In this document: one piece after another, positions 8,343-15,586 of the stretch
How the letters are laid out: every line of letters begins with the position of its first letter
Numbering within the stretch: position 1 is the first letter of the stretch
NCBI GenBank assembly: GCA_905236875.1
Contig: CAJOQT010000002.1
Coordinates: 1-44,732 of the forward strand
Source of the DNA: an uncultured Prevotella sp.
Lineage (GTDB): Bacteria > Bacteroidota > Bacteroidia > Bacteroidales > Bacteroidaceae
Length of the DNA: 44,732 bases
Direction of reading: 5' to 3'
Position numbers and translations under genes: made by a program
The notes under the pieces: model-generated
Told to the model about the DNA's origin: nothing
The model's database searches: none
The model's input: only the letters and a program-made list of their open reading frames with translations

Positions 8343-10278
8343 ATGGTTGTGCAAATTGTTGTACTGTCCGATAAAGGGCTTCCGGGTTACCCATATCATA
8401 CATAACACCCTCCAGCCGAACACCCATCATACCATTCTTTTCGCGCACCTTCTCCAAAGCCGTTGTCAGCTCTATCTCACGGTAACGGTCACCGGCTTCA
8501 TCTGCCTGTCGGATGTCCTGACCCAACTGGTCGAACACTTCTGCGGTCAGGATATACTGACCAAAAACGGAATAATAATGATGTCTTCCATCCTCATTGC
8601 GTACGCCAAGAAACTCCTCTGCATAGCTGGCCTTGGGCTTTTCAGTCATCATACTGACATTCAGCACCGACTCGTCCTTGTCTTCCCACACACCGCTCAG
8701 AATACCATAATGGCTCACATCCTTCAGCGGTACATCATGAATACTGACCATCAGCTGATTGTAACGTTCGTATTTCTCTATCATCTGCAAAGCGCACGGC
8801 TTATTGCTCAAGCTTCGATAGAGCGTGTCGCCCAGTAACAGCATCACCGGCTCGTTGCGGGCAAAGTCAACAGCCTGATAGACCGCATGTCCAAAGCCAC
8901 GTTTCTCACGTTGATAGACATAGTGCAGACGCTTGCCGATGTCGAGGATGTGATTCTCATACTCTTGATTTTCAGGACTCAGCTTACGTAGATGATCTTC
9001 GGACAGGGGATGTTCGAAGAACTCCGCATACTGCATACGTTCCTCTTCCGACCCCAACACCAGACAGATTTCCTCTATACCGCTTTTGATAAGTTCTTCG
9101 AGTAAAATAAGAATTACGGGACGTACCTTACCATCAGGACAAGGTATGGGGAAGAAATCTTTTTTCAGCACGCGGGTTGCAGGATAGAGACGCGTGCCAA
9201 AGCCTGCCACGGGTATAATGGCACGACGCACGGTATGAACAGGATGCAACGTCAGTTTATAGGCTTTCAAGCCTATACCGTTGAGGTAATCGACCAATTG
9301 TAGCTGTGACTGCTCGTCACGTGCCAAGAACTGCACGGAACCGTCGCCGTGGGAACCGACACCTTTACCGCCATAGACCAACGGCTGAATATTCGGGTCA
9401 CGCAGTGTTTCGTGCAACTTCGGAGCCCACAAGGCCGATGACATCGGGGCAATCTGACGGTCAAACAACTCCTCGGCCTCTGTCATCAGTTGTCCCAAAG
9501 CCTTCGCATCACCTTTAGCCATATAGTCAATTGCTTTCTGGACAATCTCATGATTGCGAACGCCTAACGCATCGTGCAGCAGTTGTTCCGACTTGTTCGA
9601 CGCAAAAGGATAGGCCTTGTTCAAGTCACTCAGGATCTTAATGGTATCTTTTTCTACACAAAGGTCGGCAAACACCCAATATAATGGTTTCTTCACGTTC
9701 AGAGAACGTACCTCAATCTCATCACCATCAAAAGTCATCAGATTAGGCTTAACTCCAAAGGCGCAGGCTTGGTCAAGACGTCCACAACGTGACGACGTAC
9801 GCAACTCACCCAAATAGGCGATATTCATCTCTCCCAGTGTGTTCAGGTTGAGATTATATATAAGATTGAACGCACGTGCGACAAGGACACAGATGGCTGC
9901 AGACGATGACAGACCGCTTTTAATCGGAAGCGTCATCTTGGTGATGCGAATGCTGACACCACCCACCTTATACCACTCAAGCATGTAACTGGCAACACCG
10001 GCACAATAGCAGAAGAAACTACCCGACTTCGCGATACGCTTCAGCTCCGCCTCGTTCATACGGCAGGAGAAGTCGCTCCACTGCCCAAGAATTTCAGGTG
10101 CTTCACTACTCATCTCGAAGATGGGGGATTTCTCAACCTCAGCATAGATACCTTGTTCTATACCCGTAACAATAGCTGCACCCGGCTGGACGTCAGCATT
10201 CATCGTACGGTAATGACCCGCCCAGTCTGTATGTTCACCGAAAAGACACAGGCGTCCTGGTACAAATAGTTTTATCAT
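8341..10278 (-). CDS. Fusion of a GHMP sugar kinase and a GalU-like sugar-1-phosphate nucleotidyltransferase
   Basis: A 645-residue two-domain enzyme. Residues 1 to about 345 are a GHMP kinase: PGRLCLFGEHTDWAG (sugar-binding motif), LPIKSGLSSSAAICVLVARAFN (ATP-binding motif 2) and GGKGVGSHGDGSVQFLA (motif 3). From about 350 a nucleotidyltransferase begins, RRAIIPVAGFGTRLYPATRVLKKDFFPIP, which resembles GalU (UTP-glucose-1-phosphate uridylyltransferase). The two parts would phosphorylate a sugar at C1 and then activate it as a nucleotide sugar. Domain order is opposite to the known Bacteroides Fkp (nucleotidyltransferase first, fucokinase second). The sugar is not determined; galactose, glucuronate, galacturonate or arabinose are candidates. 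It is a single-gene unit with a terminator overlapping its stop and a -7 box at 10324-10331. Confidence 0.88.
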   Translation of the reverse strand: MIKLFVPGRLCLFGEHTDWAGHYRTMNADVQPGAAIVTGIEQGIYAEVEKSPIFEMSSEAPEILGQWSDFSCRMNEAELKRIAKSGSFFCYCAGVASYMLEWYKVGGVSIRITKMTLPIKSGLSSSAAICVLVARAFNLIYNLNLNTLGEMNIAYLGELRTSSRCGRLDQACAFGVKPNLMTFDGDEIEVRSLNVKKPLYWVFADLCVEKDTIKILSDLNKAYPFASNKSEQLLHDALGVRNHEIVQKAIDYMAKGDAKALGQLMTEAEELFDRQIAPMSSALWAPKLHETLRDPNIQPLVYGGKGVGSHGDGSVQFLARDEQSQLQLVDYLNGIGLKAYKLTLHPVHTVRRAIIPVAGFGTRLYPATRVLKKDFFPIPCPDGKVRPVILILLEELIKSGIEEICLVLGSEEERMQYAEFFEHPLSEDHLRKLSPENQEYENHILDIGKRLHYVYQREKRGFGHAVYQAVDFARNEPVMLLLGDTLYRSLSNKPCALQMIEKYERYNQLMVSIHDVPLKDVSHYGILSGVWEDKDESVLNVSMMTEKPKASYAEEFLGVRNEDGRHHYYSVFGQYILTAEVFDQLGQDIRQADEAGDRYREIELTTALEKVREKNGMMGVRLEGVMYDMGNPEALYRTVQQFAQP

Positions 10279-10323
10279 CGTAAAAATAACCTATTTATTG
10301 TTTAATATATTCGATTTATGTGA

Positions 10324-10331
10324 CAAAGATA
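10324..10331 (-). promoter_or_regulatory. -7 box of the kinase/nucleotidyltransferase fusion gene
   Basis: TATCTTTG on the minus strand, 45 nt before the ATG. No TTG at the expected -33 spacing. Confidence 0.45.
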
Positions 10332-10370
10332 ACATTTTTTATTGAAAAAACGCATTTTTCGATAGAAATA

Positions 10371-10402
10371 TTTGGTATTTTCGTGCTTTTTGCATACTTT
10401 TG
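10371..10402 (+). promoter_or_regulatory. Promoter of the ECF sigma factor gene
   Basis: TTTG (10371-10374), 20-nt spacer, TACTTTTG (10395-10402) followed by C: an ideal Bacteroidetes vegetative promoter. It predicts an 80-nt untranslated leader before the ATG at 10491. Confidence 0.8.
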
Positions 10403-10490
10403 CACGCAGCTAATTAAAATTTATCGTACATCAAATCACAAAAAAGCAACGCCTATCGACACAAATATACTCAATAAAAATGAGTAAGAA

Positions 10491-11093
10491 ATGAACAGAT
10501 TCGCAGAAATGACCGACGAAGAGTTGGCCTTAAAGTATGTCGAGGGAAACAACCAAGCATTTGATGAGCTATTAGCACGAAACCAACAAAAGCTCTTCAA
10601 TTATATTATGTTCATGGTTCACAACCAGGAACTGGCCAATGATATTTTCCAAGACACATTTGTTAAGATTATCACCAAGCTACAGCAGGGCAACTATACC
10701 GACTCCGGCAAGTTCTCCTACTGGATGACACGCATTGCTCATAACATTATCATGGATCTGTATCGTGAGCAGAGAAGCGAACATATCATTGAACCCAACA
10801 GTGAGAACGACCTCAGTAACCTGGGTGGTCAGGGCGGTTTGGAACAGAACCGTGAGATGGAGATGATCAATAGTCAGATAATGCGTGACGTTCGGCACAT
10901 GATGGATAGCCTGCCTACTCCACAGCGTGAAGTAGTATATATGCGTATGTATCAAGACTTATCGTTCAAGGAGATAGCAGAAATAACCGGCGTCAGCATC
11001 AATACGGCACTGGGCCGTATGCGTTACGCCATTCTGAACCTGCGTCGCATGGCCAAGAAACACGACATCATGCTAAACGTGGAGTACGCCTGA
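10491..11093 (+). CDS. ECF-family RNA polymerase sigma factor
   Basis: A 200-residue sigma-70 family factor of the ECF type. Region 2 (about residues 20-90) includes DIFQDTFVKIITKLQQG and FSYWMTRIAHNIIMDLYREQ, the -10 recognition and core-binding part. Region 4 (about 140-190) includes LPTPQREVVYMRMYQDLSFKEIAEITGVSINTALGRMRYAILNLRR, a helix-turn-helix for -35 recognition. No anti-sigma gene is adjacent: the next gene is convergent. That is unlike most ECF factors, so its control is unclear. It has a strong housekeeping-type promoter of its own. Confidence 0.93.
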   Translation: MNRFAEMTDEELALKYVEGNNQAFDELLARNQQKLFNYIMFMVHNQELANDIFQDTFVKIITKLQQGNYTDSGKFSYWMTRIAHNIIMDLYREQRSEHIIEPNSENDLSNLGGQGGLEQNREMEMINSQIMRDVRHMMDSLPTPQREVVYMRMYQDLSFKEIAEITGVSINTALGRMRYAILNLRRMAKKHDIMLNVEYA

Positions 11094-11147
11094 AACAAAC
11101 AACGGAGTACACCTCAAAAGAACACGAAAACGCCAGAAAAGCAGCGT

Positions 11148-11795
11148 TTACAAAGCTCTTAAATCATGAATAGTCTGTTCAGGAGTAGGACTCTTAAACA
11201 CATAGCTGCCGCTAACCAACACATCGACACCGGCTTCCACCAGTCGTGGTGCCGTTTCTCCCTGCACACCGCCATCAACCTCAATCAGCGTATTGCAGCC
11301 CTTTGCAGCAATCAGCCCACGCAGGCGCTTGGTCTTCTCAATGATGTTTTCGATGAACTGTTGACCACCGAAGCCAGGATTGACACTCATGAGCAACACC
11401 ATATCCACATCCTGTATGATATCCTCCAACACACAGACAGGCGTTGCAGGGTTCAGCGTTACACCGGCTTTCATACCAGCAGCATGAATCTCCTGAACGG
11501 TACGATGTAAATGAGTGCATGCCTCGTAGTGTACATTCATCATCATTGCACCAAGTTTGGCCGTCTGCCGGATATATTGCTCTGGATGAACAATCATGAA
11601 GTGAACATCAAGGGGCTTGGTACAAGCCTTGGCAACAGCTTCAAGTACAGGGAAACCGAACGAGATGTTTGGCACAAATACACCGTCCATCACGTCAAGA
11701 TGAAGCCAGTCAGCCTCACTTCGATTAATCATCTGTATCTCACTGTCAAGATGCAGGAAGTCAGCCGCAAGCAACGAAGGTGATACTTTTGTCAT
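11148..11795 (-). CDS. rpe: Ribulose-phosphate 3-epimerase
   Basis: A 215-residue TIM-barrel enzyme that interconverts ribulose 5-phosphate and xylulose 5-phosphate. Signatures are SPSLLAADF, HLDVMDGVFVPNISFG (metal-binding His and catalytic Asp), DVHFMI, MSVNPGFGGQQF and EVDGG. The open frame extends 24 codons further upstream, but the family starts at MTKVSPSLLAADF. The upstream part also overlaps the small ORF at 11818-11946 in another frame, so I place the start at 11795. It ends a minus-strand group (TsaC, ClC, fmt, small ORF, rpe). It is the third pentose phosphate gene in the window, apart from tkt and rpiB. Confidence 0.95.
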   Translation of the reverse strand: MTKVSPSLLAADFLHLDSEIQMINRSEADWLHLDVMDGVFVPNISFGFPVLEAVAKACTKPLDVHFMIVHPEQYIRQTAKLGAMMMNVHYEACTHLHRTVQEIHAAGMKAGVTLNPATPVCVLEDIIQDVDMVLLMSVNPGFGGQQFIENIIEKTKRLRGLIAAKGCNTLIEVDGGVQGETAPRLVEAGVDVLVSGSYVFKSPTPEQTIHDLRAL

Positions 11796-11817
11796 GTCAG
11801 GAAACGCTGGTTTAAAA

Positions 11818-11946
11818 TCAATTGAGGCAGTAAGAGACGATACTTCCGTCAGCCATTTTGGCCACACGATACGTATAGGCTATCTGCTTGATTAGGTTCA
11901 GGGTTCTCTCACTTGGTTTCAAAACGTTAGGGGTAAAATACTTCAT
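11818..11946 (-). CDS. Small ORF, 42 residues, conserved-looking
   Basis: ATG at 11946 and TGA at 11820-11818 give a 42-residue peptide beginning MKYFTPNVLKPSERTLNLIK and ending SYCLN. It fits exactly between fmt (58 nt) and rpe (22 nt) on the same strand. The sequence looks like a folded helical peptide, not random translation. From memory, similar short proteins with an IKQIAYTYRV core and a YCLN end occur in other Bacteroidales; I could not check this. No function can be given. The overlong rpe frame has hidden it. Confidence 0.65.
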   Translation of the reverse strand: MKYFTPNVLKPSERTLNLIKQIAYTYRVAKMADGSIVSYCLN

Positions 11947-12004
11947 AGGCAAATCTTTTTTTTATTAAGTACTTACATAACGTGAAAAAAAGGCAAATAT
12001 TATA

Positions 12005-13012
12005 TTATTGTACGTAATATTTTTCAATTTCTTTTACACCATTCAAGAAGTCCGATACACGCATGCGTTTCTTACCTGCCAACTGTAGTTCATCTACGGC
12101 CAAACAGGTATTTCCTCCTGTAGGAATGATGAGCATAGAACGATAGACATAGAGCATGACGTGTTCTTCACCAAGCGAAGAGACTGAACCGGTTGGAGCA
12201 TTGACGCACCCTGTGACATGAGCTTTATAAATCTTCAACATGGTCTCTTTTCCGTCAGGTGATACAAGCATTGTCCAAGCACCTGGCACGGGCGACAATC
12301 CACGAACAAAGTTACGTATCGTTTCAGCATCTTTCGTCCAGTCAATACGACAGTTTTCTTTGAACAGCTTGGGTGCAGATCTCAACACCTCACCAGCCGT
12401 CATCAATTCCGACTGAGGGATACTGACAGGTACCCCATCCGCCGCAATGATAAGATCGAGCGTCTCAAGACAGATGTTGGCACCCAACTGCATCAGACCG
12501 TCATAGACATACTCCACGTCGGCATCAGCAGGTATATCGAATGGCTGTTGCATGATGACACGGCCAGTATCTATCTCATGATCGAGGAAGAATGTGCTCA
12601 CTCCCGTACGCTGCTCACCATTGATAATCGCCCAATTAATGGGTGCGGCACCGCGATACTGGGGCAGCAAGGCAGCATGTACATTAAACGTACCGTATTC
12701 TGGCATTGCCCAGACCACTTCAGGCAGCATGCGGAAGGCAACGACAACCTGTAGGTTAGCACCATAGCTGCGAAGCTGTTCCACAAACGCCGGGTCTTTC
12801 ATCTTCTCAGGCTGAAGAACGGGTAAGCCATGCTCTAAGCTAAACTGCTTGACAGCTGATGGCTGAAGTACGCTACCGTGTCGTCCGACAGGCTTATCAG
12901 GCTGTGTTACTACAGCCACAACATTGTAGCCTGCTTCTATTATAGCTTGTAACGTCGGTACTGCAAACTCTGGCGTACCCATAAATACGATTCTTAAATC
13001 TTCCTTCCGCAT
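12005..13012 (-). CDS. fmt: Methionyl-tRNA formyltransferase
   Basis: A 335-residue enzyme that formylates the amino group of Met-tRNA(fMet) using 10-formyltetrahydrofolate, so that translation can start. Recognisable are IVFMGTPEFAVPTL near the N-terminus, the catalytic-loop HAALLPQYRGAAPINWAIINGEQRTGVS (family form H-x-S/A-LLPxYRGAAPI) and FFLDHEIDTGRVIMQ. A C-terminal tRNA-binding domain follows from about residue 210. Length is slightly above the usual 310-330. It lies 55 nt after the ClC gene in a minus-strand run and is followed by the 42-residue ORF and rpe. No def (deformylase) gene is next to it. Confidence 0.97.
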   Translation of the reverse strand: MRKEDLRIVFMGTPEFAVPTLQAIIEAGYNVVAVVTQPDKPVGRHGSVLQPSAVKQFSLEHGLPVLQPEKMKDPAFVEQLRSYGANLQVVVAFRMLPEVVWAMPEYGTFNVHAALLPQYRGAAPINWAIINGEQRTGVSTFFLDHEIDTGRVIMQQPFDIPADADVEYVYDGLMQLGANICLETLDLIIAADGVPVSIPQSELMTAGEVLRSAPKLFKENCRIDWTKDAETIRNFVRGLSPVPGAWTMLVSPDGKETMLKIYKAHVTGCVNAPTGSVSSLGEEHVMLYVYRSMLIIPTGGNTCLAVDELQLAGKKRMRVSDFLNGVKEIEKYYVQ

Positions 13013-13067
13013 ATTAATAGTAAATCAAAAATAATTGAATTGAAAATCGAAAATCCCCAAAAACAGT

Positions 13068-14876
13068 TCACTCTTGGCTCATGTCCGCCACCATCTTACG
13101 ATACATCTCATATACCCGTTGTCGCGGCACATATCCCTTCAAGTGCTCTTCGGTATCGAGTACCGGCAACCAGTCGGCACCTGTCTTGTCAAAAGTCTTC
13201 ATGACCTCAGCCATCGACTGCGAGTCATGCAATAAGGCAGCCGGCTGTGTCATCAACTGTGAGGCACTGAAATGATGATACAGTTCTATACGGAACACCA
13301 CATGACGGATGCGGCGGATATCGATTTCACCTAAAAGTTTGCCGGCTGCATCGAGTACGGGAAGCTGGCTGTTGTGACTGCGTGAAATCTTGTGGACAAT
13401 CTGTCCCAGTTCCATATCAGGGTCAACGGCCATGTAGTCATGGTCAATAACAGAGTCAAGACTCATAAGTGTCAACACAGCATTGTCGGTATGATGGGTG
13501 ATAAGCTGTCCACGCTTGGCCAGACGCATGCCGTAGATGCTATGCGGTTCAAAAATAATAATAGTAAGGTAGGCACATACAGAAGTAATCATTAACGGCA
13601 TAAAAAGATTGTAGCCGCTCGTTATCTCTGCGATGAGAAAGATACCCGTCAGCGGAGCATGCATTACACCCGACATAACTCCTGCCATTCCCAACAAAGC
13701 GAAGTTTTTTTCCGGCACATAGACACCTATGCCATGTTCGTTCCAAAGACGGGCAAAAAGGAAGCCAGAAAAACAGCCGATGAACAAACTCGGCGCAAAC
13801 GTTCCGCCAACTCCACCAGCACCATTGGTGGCACTAGTAGCAAACACTTTGGTCAGCAATACCAACGAAAGATAGGCAATGAGCCACTCGCTATGTCCAT
13901 AGAAGAGTGAACCTTCAAGTATCTGATTCCAGTCGGCCTCCGTCCGTCCGTTAAGCAACAGGCTGATGGCCTGATAACCCTCACCATACAGACTGGGGAA
14001 CAGGAAAATGAGTAGGCTAAGCATCACACCACCAATAGCCAGGCGCACATAGGGTTTTTCCTTGAAACGGGCAAACAGGCCTTCCGTAGCAGTCATCATA
14101 CGAATAAAATAGAGACTGACAAATCCGCAGAACATGCCTAACAGCACCGTAGCAGGGATTCGCTCAACGGTCCAATCAGAGTCAATATGGAAAGTAAACA
14201 GGGTATTATCGCCACTGAAGATATATGTGAAACAGGTAGCAGTGACACACGACACGAGTATCGGCAATAGCGAAGCCATTGTCAGGTCAATCATTAGCAC
14301 CTCCAGCGTGAATACCAGTCCAGCAATGGGAGCCTTGAAGATTCCCGCTATAGCCCCAGCAGCACCACAACCGATGAGAAGCATCAGTGTGCGACTGTCT
14401 AGTCTTAGGATACGTCCCAGGTTTGATCCGATGGCAGAACCTGTAAGGACGATAGGAGCTTCAGCTCCAACCGAACCACCGAATGCAATAGTGATAGCCG
14501 ACGACACCACACTGGACCATGTATTATGTGCCTTCAGACGGCTTTGTTTGGAACTGATGGCATAGAGAATCCGTGTGATACCATGGGAAATGTCGTCACG
14601 AACGATATAACGCACAAAGAGCGATGTCAAGTAGATACCTACAATGGGTAAAACCAAATAAAGCCAGTTGACTCCTGTGCTATCCGCCTGTCCCATCAGC
14701 AATGCGCTAATCTGATTGATAAGCGAATGTAGGATGAAGGCTGCCACCGCCGCAAAGAAACCCACCAACAGCGCCAAAATGATGATAAACAGTCTATCAC
14801 TGACGTGCTTCAGTCGCCATTCATGCAAGCGATCAAGCCATTGCGGTGTCTTCGTGTCTGTTGTATAGTTCTCCAT
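13068..14876 (-). CDS. ClC-family chloride channel/transporter with two CBS domains
   Basis: A 602-residue membrane protein with about ten or more hydrophobic helices (residues about 30-450) and a cytoplasmic CBS pair (about 475-595). The selectivity signatures are GSVGAEAPIVLTGSAIG, with the gating Glu retained; GAGGVGGTFAPSLFIG (the GxFxP loop); and Tyr in GYNLFMPLM, matching Tyr445 of E. coli ClC-ec1. At the position of the internal proton glutamate (Glu203 of ClC-ec1, FIIEEM) it reads FTLEVL, so the residue is Val. Animal ClC channels have Val there, while H+/Cl- exchangers usually have Glu. It may therefore be a channel, or an uncoupled transporter. The CBS pair may sense nucleotides. 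Confidence 0.93.
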   Translation of the reverse strand: MENYTTDTKTPQWLDRLHEWRLKHVSDRLFIIILALLVGFFAAVAAFILHSLINQISALLMGQADSTGVNWLYLVLPIVGIYLTSLFVRYIVRDDISHGITRILYAISSKQSRLKAHNTWSSVVSSAITIAFGGSVGAEAPIVLTGSAIGSNLGRILRLDSRTLMLLIGCGAAGAIAGIFKAPIAGLVFTLEVLMIDLTMASLLPILVSCVTATCFTYIFSGDNTLFTFHIDSDWTVERIPATVLLGMFCGFVSLYFIRMMTATEGLFARFKEKPYVRLAIGGVMLSLLIFLFPSLYGEGYQAISLLLNGRTEADWNQILEGSLFYGHSEWLIAYLSLVLLTKVFATSATNGAGGVGGTFAPSLFIGCFSGFLFARLWNEHGIGVYVPEKNFALLGMAGVMSGVMHAPLTGIFLIAEITSGYNLFMPLMITSVCAYLTIIIFEPHSIYGMRLAKRGQLITHHTDNAVLTLMSLDSVIDHDYMAVDPDMELGQIVHKISRSHNSQLPVLDAAGKLLGEIDIRRIRHVVFRIELYHHFSASQLMTQPAALLHDSQSMAEVMKTFDKTGADWLPVLDTEEHLKGYVPRQRVYEMYRKMVADMSQE

Positions 14877-14897
14877 CTATAAATACCCTGTCTTCCT

Positions 14898-15479
14898 CTA
14901 CTTACGAATAATTGTCACCTCACCATCGGAACGCAAACGAATAATGCTACTAGGCTGGTGTGGCTTATGCTCCTGACGACGACTCCAGCAGACATAATCC
15001 ACGGCTTCCAACAGCACAGGGTCTATATCGCAATAGTTCTGTGCCGCAGGCTGGCCACTGATATTGGCACTAGTACTGACCAGTGCCTTCTGGAAACGAT
15101 AACACAATTCCTTGGAAAAAGGCTCGTTGGTAATGCGCAATGCTATGGAGCCATCCTCTGCAACAAGGTTATTAGCCAGATTGACTGCACCGTCAAGAAT
15201 CAGCGTCGTAGGCTTGCCGTTACCATCTTTTAGACTGTCAATCAATTGCCAGGCCACTTCAGGCACATTCCTTACATAACGTTGTAGGCGGGCATCGCTA
15301 TCGACAAGACAAATGAGAGCCTTCGAGTCCTCACGTTGCTTGATCTGATAAACATGGCTAACGGCCTCAGGGTTCGTTGCATCACAGCCGATTCCCCACA
15401 CCGTATCCGTCGGATAGAGGATTACCCCACCCCGTCGCAACACCTCCACTGCATTCTTAATATCTTGTTCTCTCGTCAT
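14898..15479 (-). CDS. Threonylcarbamoyl-AMP synthase (TsaC/Sua5/YrdC family)
   Basis: A 193-residue YrdC-domain enzyme that makes threonylcarbamoyl-AMP from threonine, bicarbonate and ATP for the t6A37 modification of tRNA. Visible motifs are GGVILYPTDTVWGIGCDA, QREDSKALICLV (the family KxR...SK/KxK region) and STSANISGQPA. The open frame could begin 17 codons upstream at 15530. However, the -7 promoter box TACCTTTG (15507-15500) lies between the two starts, so the ATG at 15479 (MTREQDIKNAVEVLRRGG) is right. It lacks the extra Sua5 C-terminal domain, so it is the short TsaC form. It heads the minus-strand run with ClC (21-nt gap), fmt, the small ORF and rpe. Confidence 0.94.
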   Translation of the reverse strand: MTREQDIKNAVEVLRRGGVILYPTDTVWGIGCDATNPEAVSHVYQIKQREDSKALICLVDSDARLQRYVRNVPEVAWQLIDSLKDGNGKPTTLILDGAVNLANNLVAEDGSIALRITNEPFSKELCYRFQKALVSTSANISGQPAAQNYCDIDPVLLEAVDYVCWSRRQEHKPHQPSSIIRLRSDGEVTIIRK

Positions 15480-15499
15480 GTCATTATACTTTCTCGGGA

Positions 15500-15507
15500 C
15501 AAAGGTA
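15500..15507 (-). promoter_or_regulatory. -7 box of the TsaC-ClC-fmt-rpe operon
   Basis: TACCTTTG on the minus strand, 20 nt before the chosen ATG of the TsaC gene. The -33 position has no TTG. It decides the start codon, because the longer frame would begin upstream of the promoter. Confidence 0.55.
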
Positions 15508-15550
15508 CAAATTTTCCAACGAAAATACACGTTATTCGAAATAAAATGTA

Positions 15551-15558
15551 TAATTTTG
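15551..15558 (+). promoter_or_regulatory. -7 box before the DUF2207 gene
   Basis: TAATTTTG followed by C, 28 nt before the ATG at 15587; no clear -33 element. Confidence 0.4.
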
Positions 15559-15586
15559 CAGCGTTTTAACAGTCACATAATCAAGA

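Noticed and set aside
11796..11867. Longer N-terminus for Rpe
   Set aside because: The family starts at MTKVSPSLLAADF and the extension overlaps the 42-residue ORF.
15480..15530. Longer N-terminus for the TsaC protein
   Set aside because: The -7 promoter box lies inside this stretch, so it is upstream of transcription.
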